Below are positions 1 to 5,930 of a stretch of DNA of 9,399 nt, piece by piece (the stretch's first letter is position 1; the number at the start of each line of letters is the position of its first letter). Source of the DNA: Hyphomonas sp. (GTDB taxonomy: Bacteria > Pseudomonadota > Alphaproteobacteria > Caulobacterales > Hyphomonadaceae); assembly GCA_003486945.1 (NCBI GenBank), contig DNFL01000021.1:1-9399 (forward strand), written 5' to 3'. Position numbers and translations under genes: made by a program. The notes under the pieces are model-generated. The model saw nothing but the letters and a program-made list of their open reading frames with translations. It made no database searches and was not told the origin of the DNA.

Positions 1-263
1 TCCGGCAGGGGAATGGTGAACGTGTCTGACCGGTCCTTCGGCGGCTTGAAGCCGGTGTCGACCGTCTCGCCCGCTTCCGTCCGGATGGTGAACGCGACCA
101 GGCCGACGGGTTGGCTGAAGCTGAATGAAAAGTCTCCGGGCAGCGTTTCAATGACGGCGGCGTCTTCGATACTGGTCGTCTTTACACTGACATGGGCAAA
201 GGCCGGGGCGGCGGCGATGGCCAGGGCCAGAACGGTCACGCTTACGAGTTTGGAGAAGTGCAT
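1..263 (-). CDS. copC: CopC periplasmic copper-binding protein (3' end beyond the window)
   Basis: Only the first 87 codons are present; the gene runs off the left edge. CopC-family proteins are small periplasmic beta-barrels that bind copper, usually encoded beside copD. Seen here: a signal peptide of about 23 residues ending in Ala-Phe-Ala, followed by His24. That puts a histidine at the mature N-terminus, as in the classical CopC Cu(II) site. After it come the family-like stretches SFSFSQPVGL and FTIRTEAGETVDTG. The start at 263 is chosen because AAAGGA (270-275) lies 6 nt upstream. An in-frame ATG at 278 has no visible ribosome site. The gene follows copB after a 38-nt gap and is probably in the same operon; copD would be expected just outside the window. 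Confidence 0.88.
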   Translation of the reverse strand, partial: MHFSKLVSVTVLALAIAAAPAFAHVSVKTTSIEDAAVIETLPGDFSFSFSQPVGLVAFTIRTEAGETVDTGFKPPKDRSDTFTIPLP

Positions 264-301
264 TTGATGTCCTTTCATGGGAGATGTTCAGAGGTTTGGG
301 T

Positions 302-1099
302 TCAGAACCAGAGCCGGATGCCGGTAACGAAGGAGAGGGATTCAGTGTCATCGCCCCGGGCGCGGACATAGTCTGCCGTTTCGCCGACCGATGTTTTCCA
401 GTTGACCCCGACATAAGGCGCGAACTGGCGATCGATCTCATAACGCAGACGAAGGCCGGCTTCTGCCGTCGAAAGCCCCGCGCCGGTTTCAAGTTCGGGC
501 ACGTCTTGGAGCGCGAAGTTCAGTTCCGTGCGGGGTTGCAGGACGAGGCGCTGCGTCAACAGGAATTCATATTCGGCTTCGAAACGGGCCGAGAGGTCGC
601 CTTCCTCGCTGAGGAACACGGCACCATCGACTTCGAACCAGTAAGGGGCAAGGCCCTGAATACCGGCCACTGCATAAGTGCGGGCCGGGCCAGGTTCAAA
701 GTCATGACGCAGGCCTGCCTGCACGTCGAAGTACCGTGCGATGGGGCGTGACCAGAGCGCCTGAAGCTCGGCTTCTTCAAAATTGCCAGCATCGAGATCG
801 TAGTCGATCTCGGACTTTATCCAGAGCCGGTTCTCATCCGTGCCCCACCAGCCCTGACCCTCCAGAAGAAGGGCCGGTGAGCCTTCGCCGGACTGGTATT
901 CGAACCGGTCGGCGAGGATCATGTAATTTACCCCTCCGCCATGTTCTTTTTTCAGGGCGTCCTGAGACGCCTTGAACTCATCCTTGTCCCAATAGACTTC
1001 GGCTTGCGATCCGGGTGCGGGCGCCTCCTGAGCTAAAGCAGGGGCCGCCGCAAGCGGCGAGATCAGGACAAGTATCGCCATCAATTGAGCGCTGGTCAT
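302..1099 (-). CDS. copB: CopB/PcoB-family outer-membrane copper resistance protein
   Basis: This 265-residue protein belongs to the CopB/PcoB family, outer-membrane proteins that work with CopA in copper resistance. A signal peptide of about 23 residues ends in Ala-Leu-Ala before QEAPAP. Then come the family-typical DRFEYQ, EGQGWWGTDENRLWIKSE and many alternating hydrophobic/polar strands, ending in RLWF with the C-terminal Phe usual for outer-membrane barrels. The ATG at 1099 shares its A with the copA stop (TGATG), and GAAGGA at 1108-1113 lies 8 nt upstream inside copA, so translation is probably coupled. A TTG at 1102 is possible but less likely. Unlike many CopB proteins it lacks the N-terminal Met/His-rich repeats; in this operon those sit in CopA and the CusF-domain protein. 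Direct copper binding by CopB is therefore uncertain. Confidence 0.9.
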   Translation of the reverse strand: MTSAQLMAILVLISPLAAAPALAQEAPAPGSQAEVYWDKDEFKASQDALKKEHGGGVNYMILADRFEYQSGEGSPALLLEGQGWWGTDENRLWIKSEIDYDLDAGNFEEAELQALWSRPIARYFDVQAGLRHDFEPGPARTYAVAGIQGLAPYWFEVDGAVFLSEEGDLSARFEAEYEFLLTQRLVLQPRTELNFALQDVPELETGAGLSTAEAGLRLRYEIDRQFAPYVGVNWKTSVGETADYVRARGDDTESLSFVTGIRLWF

Positions 1100-2976
1100 C
1101 AACGGTGTCCTTCGTGGTTCATTTCCGTCATGGGGGCTACCTGCTGAGGAGGATTGTCTGCAAGCGGTGGAACAGAGGTTACGTGCTCTTTGTGCGGGCC
1201 GTCAGCGTCCGCTGCCGCACCTCGTGGCAGGACGGAGACGACCTGCATCATGCCTGCGTGCATGTGAAACAGGAGGTGACAGTGGAAGGCCCAGTCGCCG
1301 ACGTGGTCAGCCGTGACATCGAACGAGACGCGTTCTGCCGGTTTGACGAGGACCGTGTGTTTGCGTGGCTTGTTATCGGTATCACCGACAACAAGGTCGA
1401 AGAACATGCCGTGAAGGTGGATCGGGTGGCTCATCATCGTGTCGTTGACGAGGGTGACGCGCAGCCGTTCGCCTTCATGGAAGATGATCGGACCTGTGAC
1501 TTCGCTGAGCTTCACACCGTCGAAGGACCACATGTAGCGCTCCATGTTGCCGGTGAGATGGATCTCCATCTCACGGCCTGGGGGGCGGGTGTCGGGGTTT
1601 GGTGTCAGGCTCCTGAGCTGAGAATATCTGAGCGCCCTGTGCGGCACGTTCTCGAGACCGAGACCTGGCTCGTCGATCCGGCTCACTTGCACCATCGCGA
1701 CGTTATCGACACCCACACCCATCCTGTGGTCGTGGCCCTGCGGGACAGACGCGGGCATGCCCATGGCTCCATGATCCATGCCAGGCATTGCGCTGTGGTC
1801 CATTCCGGTCATAGCGCTATGGTCCATGCCGGCCATTGAGCCGTGATCCATGGAGGACATGTCCATGCCCATGTCGCGGTGCGTGAGCGTTGGGCGCTCG
1901 CGCAGCAGGGGAGCGGTTGCGACCAGTCCGGCTTCAGGGGCCAGCGTCGCCACAACCTGCCCTGACCGGTCAATCGATTCCGCGACAAGGGCAAAGGCCC
2001 GGGCGCGGGGCGGGGTGACAAGCACGTCGTAGGTTTCGGCCACTCCGATCTGGAACTCGTCAGTCTCCACAGGCTGGACATGAAGTCCGTCGGCCGCAAC
2101 CACGGTCATGGGCAGTCCCGGTATGCGGAAATTGAAGATCGTCATGGCCGAGGCGTTGATGATCCGCAAACGGATGCGTTCGCCGGAGTTGAAGAGCGCG
2201 GTCCAGTTGTCTTCCGTGGCGTGGCCGTTGATGAGGTAGGTATAGGCTGCGGCCGTGACGTCTGAAATATCGGTTGGCGACATGCGCATGGCGCCCCAGG
2301 AGGCGCGGTCCGAAAGCGTTGCGCCGAGACCGTTTTCACGCGCATCCCTGACGAAGTCACCCACAGTCCGCTGCTGGAAATTGTAGACCGCCGCATCTTT
2401 CTTCAGACGGGCATATACCTTGTGCGGATGTTCGAAACTCCAGTCGGACAGGACCAGTACATACTCACGGTCCGCCTGGACCGGATCGGTATCCGCAGGA
2501 TCGATGATCAGTGGCCCGTAATGGCCCTGCTGCTCCTGGAGGCCCGAATGGGAATGGTACCAGTAGGTGCCGCTCTGCGGGACGGCGAACTCATAGGTGA
2601 AGCTCGATTTGGGCTTGATGCCGGGGAAGGATACCCCGGGGACACCGTCCATGTGAAAGGGCACCAGAAGCCCGTGCCAGTGGATGGATGTGTCTTCGTC
2701 GAGTGTATTGTTGACCTTGAGGGTCACCTTCTCGCCTTCGCGGAACCGGATAAGCGGCCCGGGCAGCGTCCCGTTGAGCGTGATTGCGTGGCCCGTGCGT
2801 CCCGCGATCTTCACGTCGCTGTGCCCGATGGTGAGATCGAACGCGGTGCCGCGGGATTCGAATATCCCCGTATTGCCCGCATTGGCGCTGCGGGCCCAGG
2901 CAGGCAGGAGGGATGCAGATGCGGTCATCACGCCGCCGGCGGCAGCGGTCCGCAAAAGATGTCGTCGAGTGAACAT
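1099..2976 (-). CDS. copA: CopA multicopper oxidase (periplasmic, Tat-exported)
   Basis: This is a 625-residue multicopper oxidase of the CopA/PcoA copper resistance family, thought to oxidise toxic Cu(I) to Cu(II) in the periplasm. It starts with a twin-arginine signal (MFTRRHLLRTAAAGG), fitting export after cofactor insertion. All four copper-ligand motifs are visible: HWHG (99-102), HSH (141-143), HPIHLHG (517-523) and HCHLLFHMHAGM (565-576). They supply the type 1 and type 2/3 trinuclear sites. Between the second and third cupredoxin domains is a Met/His-rich insert (about 369-407) with four MDH units at an exact 8-residue period. I chose the ATG at 2976 because it begins the Tat signal and has AAAAGG upstream. 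The reading frame is open back to 3045, but that extension covers a strong stem-loop and does not look like protein. Confidence 0.95.
   Translation of the reverse strand: MFTRRHLLRTAAAGGVMTASASLLPAWARSANAGNTGIFESRGTAFDLTIGHSDVKIAGRTGHAITLNGTLPGPLIRFREGEKVTLKVNNTLDEDTSIHWHGLLVPFHMDGVPGVSFPGIKPKSSFTYEFAVPQSGTYWYHSHSGLQEQQGHYGPLIIDPADTDPVQADREYVLVLSDWSFEHPHKVYARLKKDAAVYNFQQRTVGDFVRDARENGLGATLSDRASWGAMRMSPTDISDVTAAAYTYLINGHATEDNWTALFNSGERIRLRIINASAMTIFNFRIPGLPMTVVAADGLHVQPVETDEFQIGVAETYDVLVTPPRARAFALVAESIDRSGQVVATLAPEAGLVATAPLLRERPTLTHRDMGMDMSSMDHGSMAGMDHSAMTGMDHSAMPGMDHGAMGMPASVPQGHDHRMGVGVDNVAMVQVSRIDEPGLGLENVPHRALRYSQLRSLTPNPDTRPPGREMEIHLTGNMERYMWSFDGVKLSEVTGPIIFHEGERLRVTLVNDTMMSHPIHLHGMFFDLVVGDTDNKPRKHTVLVKPAERVSFDVTADHVGDWAFHCHLLFHMHAGMMQVVSVLPRGAAADADGPHKEHVTSVPPLADNPPQQVAPMTEMNHEGHR
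1756..1872 (-). repeat. Met/His octapeptide repeat array inside copA
   Basis: Four MDH[SG] units recur every 24 nt, with consensus M-x-G-M-D-H-[SG]-x, flanked by further Met pairs (DMGMD, GAMGM). Such Met/His motifs in CopA proteins are known or proposed to bind copper in addition to the catalytic centres. The DNA on the plus strand reads as variations of atggtccatgcc, diverged at third positions. That suggests selection on the peptide rather than a recent tandem duplication. Confidence 0.85.
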
Positions 2977-3007
2977 GGAGAATGCCTTTTCTTGATTTGC
3001 GCAGACG

Positions 3008-3035
3008 TCCCTGCGCGTAGAGAGCCGCGCAGGGA
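3008..3035 (-). promoter_or_regulatory. Perfect 10-bp stem-loop between the CusF-domain gene and copA
   Basis: The arms 3008-3017 (tccctgcgcg) and 3026-3035 (cgcgcaggga) are exact reverse complements around an 8-nt loop. The element fills most of the 68-nt gap between the preceding stop (3045-3047) and the copA start (2976). There is no T-run after it in the direction of transcription, so it does not look like a standard intrinsic terminator. It could partly attenuate transcription, act as an mRNA processing or stability element that sets copA/copB levels apart from the upstream genes, or be a weak terminator. The function is inference; the pairing is seen directly. Confidence 0.6.
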
Positions 3036-3044
3036 GCAACCGCA

Positions 3045-3623
3045 TTAGTGCTGGCTGTGATCGCCCGAGGTCTTTTCGGTTTCGGACGGTTTTGCCGCCT
3101 TGTCCGTCTTCATCCCGGGCATCTGGCTATGGTCCATGCCCGTCATGGCGCCATGATCCATTCCAGGCATTGGGCCATGATCCATGCCGCCCATCTCGCA
3201 GGCTTTTCCGCTCTTTGCCGCCATCGCCATGGCGGTTTCGTGCATCTTGCCCATGCAGGCTTCGTGCAGGCCTTCTGATGCATCGAGTGCACAGATGGCC
3301 TCAATCCGGTAGGAGGCCGACTTCGGGTCTTCGACGAACAGAAAGTGGACGCGGTCGCCTTCAGCAAAAGCAGAAAGGTCGATACCTTTCGCTGCCTTGA
3401 AGTCCATTGTCATCGCATCCCAGCCGAGCGCGGCGATGGGGCCATGATCCAGTGTGACCTTCGACGCTTGCACGTCGAGGCCGGCGACTTTGCCTTCGCC
3501 CATGGGCAGGCCGCAAGCTCCGGAATGGTCCATCGCAGCAGTCATGTCGTTGGCTTCAAGCGCCAGGGCGGGCGCGGCTGAAAACCCGAAGGCTGCCGCG
3601 ATGATAAGGTGTGAGAGTTTCAT
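3045..3623 (-). CDS. CusF-domain periplasmic copper-binding protein with Met/His-rich tail
   Basis: This 192-residue exported protein has a signal peptide (residues 1 to about 21, ending Ala-Leu-Ala) and a CusF-type small barrel at about 44-110. The Cu(I)/Ag(I) site of E. coli CusF is a His, two Met and a capping Trp. All are present in matching spacing: H60, W68, M71 and M73, within DHGPIAALGWDAMTMDF. After the domain come four-Cys/Met-rich sequence (C111, C123, C142; C37 lies before the domain) and three MDH octapeptides (147-171), then a charged tail. CusF itself is only about 110 residues, so the tail is an added copper-binding segment. The start at 3623 is chosen for the signal peptide; a TTG-led extension to 3740 is unlikely. 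It probably hands Cu(I) to CopA, whose gene follows, or simply buffers periplasmic copper. Confidence 0.87.
   Translation of the reverse strand: MKLSHLIIAAAFGFSAAPALALEANDMTAAMDHSGACGLPMGEGKVAGLDVQASKVTLDHGPIAALGWDAMTMDFKAAKGIDLSAFAEGDRVHFLFVEDPKSASYRIEAICALDASEGLHEACMGKMHETAMAMAAKSGKACEMGGMDHGPMPGMDHGAMTGMDHSQMPGMKTDKAAKPSETEKTSGDHSQH
3111..3185 (-). repeat. Met/His octapeptide repeats in the CusF-domain protein
   Basis: Three MDH units at 24-nt spacing (MDHGPMPG, MDHGAMTG, MDHSQMPG) follow the same consensus as the array in the neighbouring CopA. They are likely extra Cu(I) sites in a flexible tail. Confidence 0.83.
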
Positions 3624-3702
3624 GGAAAAAATGTCCTGTGGAATTGATCGGTGATGAAGCGGGCGTGTTGCGCGCACTTCGGATTGATGAAGCTGGCTGC
3701 GC

Positions 3703-3719
3703 CGCTCGAAAGGCGAGCG
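3703..3719. promoter_or_regulatory. Small inverted repeat upstream of the CusF-domain gene
   Basis: cgctcg (3703-3708) and cgagcg (3714-3719) form a 6-bp stem with a 5-nt loop, in the 113-nt gap between the first two genes of the copper operon. No T-run follows it on either strand and I see no internal promoter in this gap. It may be an mRNA processing or stability element, or chance in GC-rich DNA. Confidence 0.25.
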
Positions 3720-3736
3720 CACAGGTCCATCAGGGA

Positions 3737-4159
3737 TCAATTCTGCAAGCGGATCTTCAGTGTCACGAGGGATGGCCGGGACCGGGGAGGACCTCGGGCT
3801 GGTTCGGTTCTCAGGTTTGCGAGTCTGAATAGATTGCTAGGCGTCGTCTCCGGCCTCGGTGGCAGGATGGCGATAGCGGCCGGCGGCGGAGGGCCAGCCA
3901 TGGCCGGGGCTTCAGCGGGAAGTGCATTGATTGCGCAAGGAGGGCAATCATGGCCCTGATCTTCGCAACCCTGATCGTTGTGCGCGTCTTGCGCGGCGTC
4001 CGGCCGTGCCGCGTGATCCGTGTGGCCAGCTGACGCTGACAACATAGAATTTGGTTCAGTCAGCGCACCCGCGACGGCAGCGCAAGCGCACGCAGCATGC
4101 CCGGCGCCGAGTGCAAGCAGGGCGAGAGTGACAAGGGTGCGGCGAAGGGAGTCCAGCAT
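3737..4159 (-). CDS. Small exported Cys/His-containing protein, DUF2946-like, function unknown
   Basis: This 140-residue protein is the first gene of the copper operon. It starts with an N-terminal hydrophobic segment (LVTLALLALGAG) and then CAC (C24, C26). A His-containing linker (H44, H49, H60) follows, then a compact cluster C65, H70, C72, C75 (GCEDQGHDCPPC) and a Pro-rich region ending near EPARGPP. The length, the hydrophobic start, the CxxC in the middle and the ARGPP-like end recall DUF2946 proteins often found in metal-resistance loci, but I am not sure of that assignment. The start at 4159 is preferred over a TTG at 4177 because it begins the signal sequence and leaves room for the promoter. 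The cluster could bind Cu(I), or Cys residues could be lipidated or form disulfides; none of this is shown. Confidence 0.6.
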   Translation of the reverse strand: MLDSLRRTLVTLALLALGAGHAACACAAVAGALTEPNSMLSASAGHTDHAARPDAAQDAHNDQGCEDQGHDCPPCAINALPAEAPAMAGPPPPAAIAILPPRPETTPSNLFRLANLRTEPARGPPRSRPSLVTLKIRLQN

Positions 4160-4165
4160 GGAGCG

Positions 4166-4194
4166 TTGACCAACCAATCCTGAGTGGTTACCTA
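4166..4194 (+). promoter_or_regulatory. Possible csoR promoter facing the copper operon promoter
   Basis: TTGACC (4166-4171), then exactly 17 nt, then TACCTA (4189-4194). Transcription would start near 4201, giving a very short leader ending in the AGGAGG ribosome site. The -35 matches well but the -10 is poor (2 of 6), so this is a tentative call. Confidence 0.35.
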
Positions 4195-4211
4195 TACCCT
4201 TAGGAGGTATA
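4193..4211. promoter_or_regulatory. Putative CsoR-family operator
   Basis: TATACC (4193-4198) and GGTATA (4206-4211) are an exact inverted repeat around a 7-nt centre, the whole reading TATACCCTTAGGAGGTATA. CsoR/RcnR-family operators commonly have AT-rich inverted ends flanking short C and G tracts, which this resembles. It lies between the -35 and -10 of the copper operon and overlaps the ribosome site of csoR, predicting both repression and autoregulation. Confidence 0.6.
4202..4207 (+). promoter_or_regulatory. Ribosome binding site of csoR, inside the operator
   Basis: AGGAGG is a full consensus site 10 nt before the ATG at 4218. The spacing is slightly long. It forms part of the right half of the putative operator. 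Confidence 0.7.
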
Positions 4212-4217
4212 TGTCAA

Positions 4218-4493
4218 ATGCATCATTCCCAACCTAAATCGGTTGTAACGCGGCTCAAAAGAATAGAAGGCCAGGTGCGGGGCGTAGCCGGCATGGTCGA
4301 GGGGGGGCGGTATTGCATGGATATCCTCACCCAGGTCCAGGCCATCAAAGCCGCGCTCGGCAAGGTCGAGGATGAACTCCTGAAAAATCATGCGGCACAC
4401 TGCGTGGAAGAAGCGATCCGCGATGGTGATGCCGAAAGCCAGAGGCAGAAATTTTCTGAGTTGGTCGATCTGTTCGGCAAGTACCGGGGTTGA
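4218..4493 (+). CDS. csoR: CsoR-family Cu(I)-sensing repressor
   Basis: This 91-residue all-helical protein belongs to the CsoR/RcnR/FrmR family (DUF156), with the typical start RLKRIEGQVRGV (12-23). The sensor residues are C33, H58 and C62. Their spacing (25 and 4) equals that of the C36-H61-C65 Cu(I) site of Mycobacterium CsoR, and Y32 sits beside the first Cys as there. RcnR-type nickel/cobalt sensors have His at the last position and FrmR formaldehyde sensors lack this Cys, so Cu(I) is the best ligand guess. A His at position 3, as in RcnR, leaves some doubt. Apo-protein should repress; copper should release it. The gene diverges from the copper operon, sharing a 58-nt control region, and converges on the RND operon with only 51 nt between stops. 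Confidence 0.9.
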   Translation: MHHSQPKSVVTRLKRIEGQVRGVAGMVEGGRYCMDILTQVQAIKAALGKVEDELLKNHAAHCVEEAIRDGDAESQRQKFSELVDLFGKYRG

Positions 4494-4544
4494 GCGTTCC
4501 CAAACGGCCGAATTCATCCACGCTGCTTGCATTTCATACTTTTG

Positions 4545-5192
4545 TCAGACTACGCGTTTCATTTCGCTATAGGCGCCCTTCGTCCGCAGGGTCATCGTCG
4601 CGGGAACATCACTCCGGTTACGCCAGAACCAGCCATGTGATCCGTCGAACGCGGCGGTTAGCTCACCGGTGTTTGATGCTTCGGTGCGGCCTTTCCGGTA
4701 GCTCGTAGATTCGCCCGCTGTGCCGTCGCCATGCAAGTCCGAATTCACATGGCCCTGATCGACGCGCCAGTCATAGGTAGCTGTCTCGCCCACCTTCATG
4801 ACGAGTTTGATTTCAGCGGCCTCGCCCGGGGCGAGCGTCAGGACAACTTCATCGCGCCAGGCCGTAGCGGGCTGTTCCGAGGCAGGCGGATCGGTTTCCA
4901 TTGCTGACTCGGACAGTGTTATCTCTTCGGCTGGTGCCAGCGACGCGGGCCCGGCAGCCGCCACGCTGCCGGCCTCGTCCGCCGCAGCCTCTTCAGCAAG
5001 CTGCTGTTTGATTTCGCCCATCTGGGTCAGGCCAAGAACGCGGCCGGCGCCGGTCGGATCGACGCCATATTCTGCGGGGAGAATGACGGTCACGAGCAGC
5101 ACGGCGGCTGCGCCAAAGGCAATCAGGGTAGAACGGACCAGTTGCCGCGTGGTGGGAAGCTCGGCGCGGGTGGGCATATCGGTGTTGTACAT
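4545..5192 (-). CDS. Single-pass 'transmembrane anchor' protein of metal-efflux clusters
   Basis: This 215-residue protein opens with MYNTDMPTRAELPTTRQL, a start I recognise from proteins annotated 'transmembrane anchor protein' next to HupE/UreJ genes in czc-type clusters. One membrane helix (about 20-40) is followed by AEYGVDPTG and GRVLGLTQMGEIK. An Ala/Glu-rich low-complexity linker (about 65-112) leads to a C-terminal beta-rich domain (114-215) containing DLHGD (152-156) and FDGSHGWFWRN (182-192). The topology suggests a short cytoplasmic start and a large periplasmic domain. AGGAGA (5201-5206) lies 8 nt before the start and overlaps the stop of the HupE/UreJ gene, so the two are probably coupled. 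Its molecular role is not established; a periplasmic partner or sensor for the permease is a guess. Confidence 0.83.
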   Translation of the reverse strand: MYNTDMPTRAELPTTRQLVRSTLIAFGAAAVLLVTVILPAEYGVDPTGAGRVLGLTQMGEIKQQLAEEAAADEAGSVAAAGPASLAPAEEITLSESAMETDPPASEQPATAWRDEVVLTLAPGEAAEIKLVMKVGETATYDWRVDQGHVNSDLHGDGTAGESTSYRKGRTEASNTGELTAAFDGSHGWFWRNRSDVPATMTLRTKGAYSEMKRVV

Positions 5193-5200
5193 GAGTGCGT

Positions 5201-5206
5201 TCTCCT
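5201..5206 (-). promoter_or_regulatory. Ribosome binding site of the anchor gene, overlapping the upstream stop
   Basis: AGGAGA, 8 nt before the ATG at 5192. It shares bases with the TAG stop (5207-5205) of the HupE/UreJ gene, so ribosomes ending on that gene are placed to restart on this one. Confidence 0.7.
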
Positions 5207-5930
5207 AAGCGACGAAGTAACCAGTGAGCTGGTAGCCGACCAGCAGAAAGCCGGCGGCCATCATCACCACATTTGCAGTGTAGGCATGTTTCAGGAAGGA
5301 CGGCGTGCGCCGCCAGAAGCCCATGACGATCAGGATCGCGCCTAGGGCGAGCAGCTGGCCAATCTCGACGCCGACATTGAAGGCCAGGAGGTTCGGCAAA
5401 AGGCCGTCCGTCGAAATCTCGTAATCGAGGATTTTCGAGGAGAGGCCAAAGCCATGGCAGAAGCCGAAGATCAGCGTGGCCGCTTTCGTGTCCGGCTGGA
5501 AGCCGAACCAGCGTTGGTAGGCGCCCATATTGTCGAGCGCCTTGTAGACAATCGACAGGCCGATGATCGCGTCAATGATGTAGCTGTTGATGCCGAAATT
5601 GAAGAAGACGCCTGCCAGCATCGTGGTGGAATGACCGATGGCAAACAGGCTGACATAGATGCCGATATCCTTCATCCGGTAGAGGAAGAAAATAACGCCC
5701 AGCAGGAAGAGGATGTGGTCGTATCCGGTCACCATGTGCTTGGCGCCGAGATACAGGAAAGACATCAGGTGGACGCCTGAAATTTCCTGGATATAGCCCT
5801 TGTCACCCTCGGCAACGGCGTGGGCGAACGCCTCGCCGGGAAGCGCAAACGCCAGAGCAACTAGCAGCGCGGCGAAGATTGGCCGGGCGAGGGCAGCGCG
5901 CGGGTGTTGATCCGAGAACTCAGGGTGCAT
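5205..5930 (-). CDS. HupE/UreJ-family membrane protein (putative metal permease)
   Basis: This 241-residue protein has an N-terminal signal-like helix (about 15-36, ending AFA before HAVAEG) and about six further membrane helices. Family motifs are KHMVTGYDHILF (64-75), GHSTTM (99-104), HGFGLS (159-164) and FNVGVEIGQ (184-192). They supply the conserved His/Asp/Glu residues expected to bind a metal ion. HupE/UreJ proteins are linked to nickel or cobalt transport, with HupE serving hydrogenases and UreJ urease. Neither enzyme is encoded here, so the role beside an RND metal pump is open. The start at 5930 is the first giving a signal peptide and overlaps the preceding lipoprotein gene by 11 nt. 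The frame stays open to 6062, but that region belongs to the lipoprotein. Confidence 0.85.
   Translation of the reverse strand: MHPEFSDQHPRAALARPIFAALLVALAFALPGEAFAHAVAEGDKGYIQEISGVHLMSFLYLGAKHMVTGYDHILFLLGVIFFLYRMKDIGIYVSLFAIGHSTTMLAGVFFNFGINSYIIDAIIGLSIVYKALDNMGAYQRWFGFQPDTKAATLIFGFCHGFGLSSKILDYEISTDGLLPNLLAFNVGVEIGQLLALGAILIVMGFWRRTPSFLKHAYTANVVMMAAGFLLVGYQLTGYFVA

Larger units (their letters stand above)
4189..4217 (-). promoter_or_regulatory. Promoter of the copper operon
   Basis: On the minus strand a perfect -35 box TTGACA (4217-4212) is followed by TATAGG (4196-4191) at 15-nt spacing, or TAGGTA (4194-4189) at the ideal 17 nt. Either places the start of transcription about 20-30 nt upstream of the first gene's ATG at 4159. 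The putative CsoR operator fills the space between the boxes, so a bound repressor would block polymerase. Confidence 0.6.

Noticed and set aside
1015..1839. Long plus-strand open frame (274 codons) opposite copA
   Set aside because: It is the antisense shadow of copA; composition is His/Val-rich because it mirrors the Met/His codons, and no ribosome site or known motif is visible.
1756..1872. Array of short repeats as a possible CRISPR or minisatellite
   Set aside because: Units are 24 nt, in frame, without spacers, and encode the copper-binding octapeptide; they are coding repeats.
2977..3045. N-terminal extension of CopA to an ATG at 3045
   Set aside because: It would put 23 extra residues before a clear Tat signal and translate a strong hairpin; the ATG at 2976 with AAAAGG upstream fits the family.
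2422..3048. Plus-strand open frame of 208 codons opposite the start of copA
   Set aside because: Antisense to conserved cupredoxin motifs (HWHG, HSH) and the Tat signal; typical GC-rich shadow with no family signature.
3624..3740. TTG-initiated extension of the CusF-domain protein to 3740
   Set aside because: It would bury the signal peptide 39 residues inside the protein; the extension is Arg/His-rich and includes the small inverted repeat.
4172..4189. AACCA/TGGTT inverted repeat as a second operator
   Set aside because: Only 5 bp per arm with an 8-nt gap and no resemblance to CsoR-family sites; too weak to report as a feature.
4494..4520. cgtt...aacg inverted repeat after csoR as a terminator
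   Set aside because: The stem is only 4 bp and no T-run follows; not distinguishable from chance.
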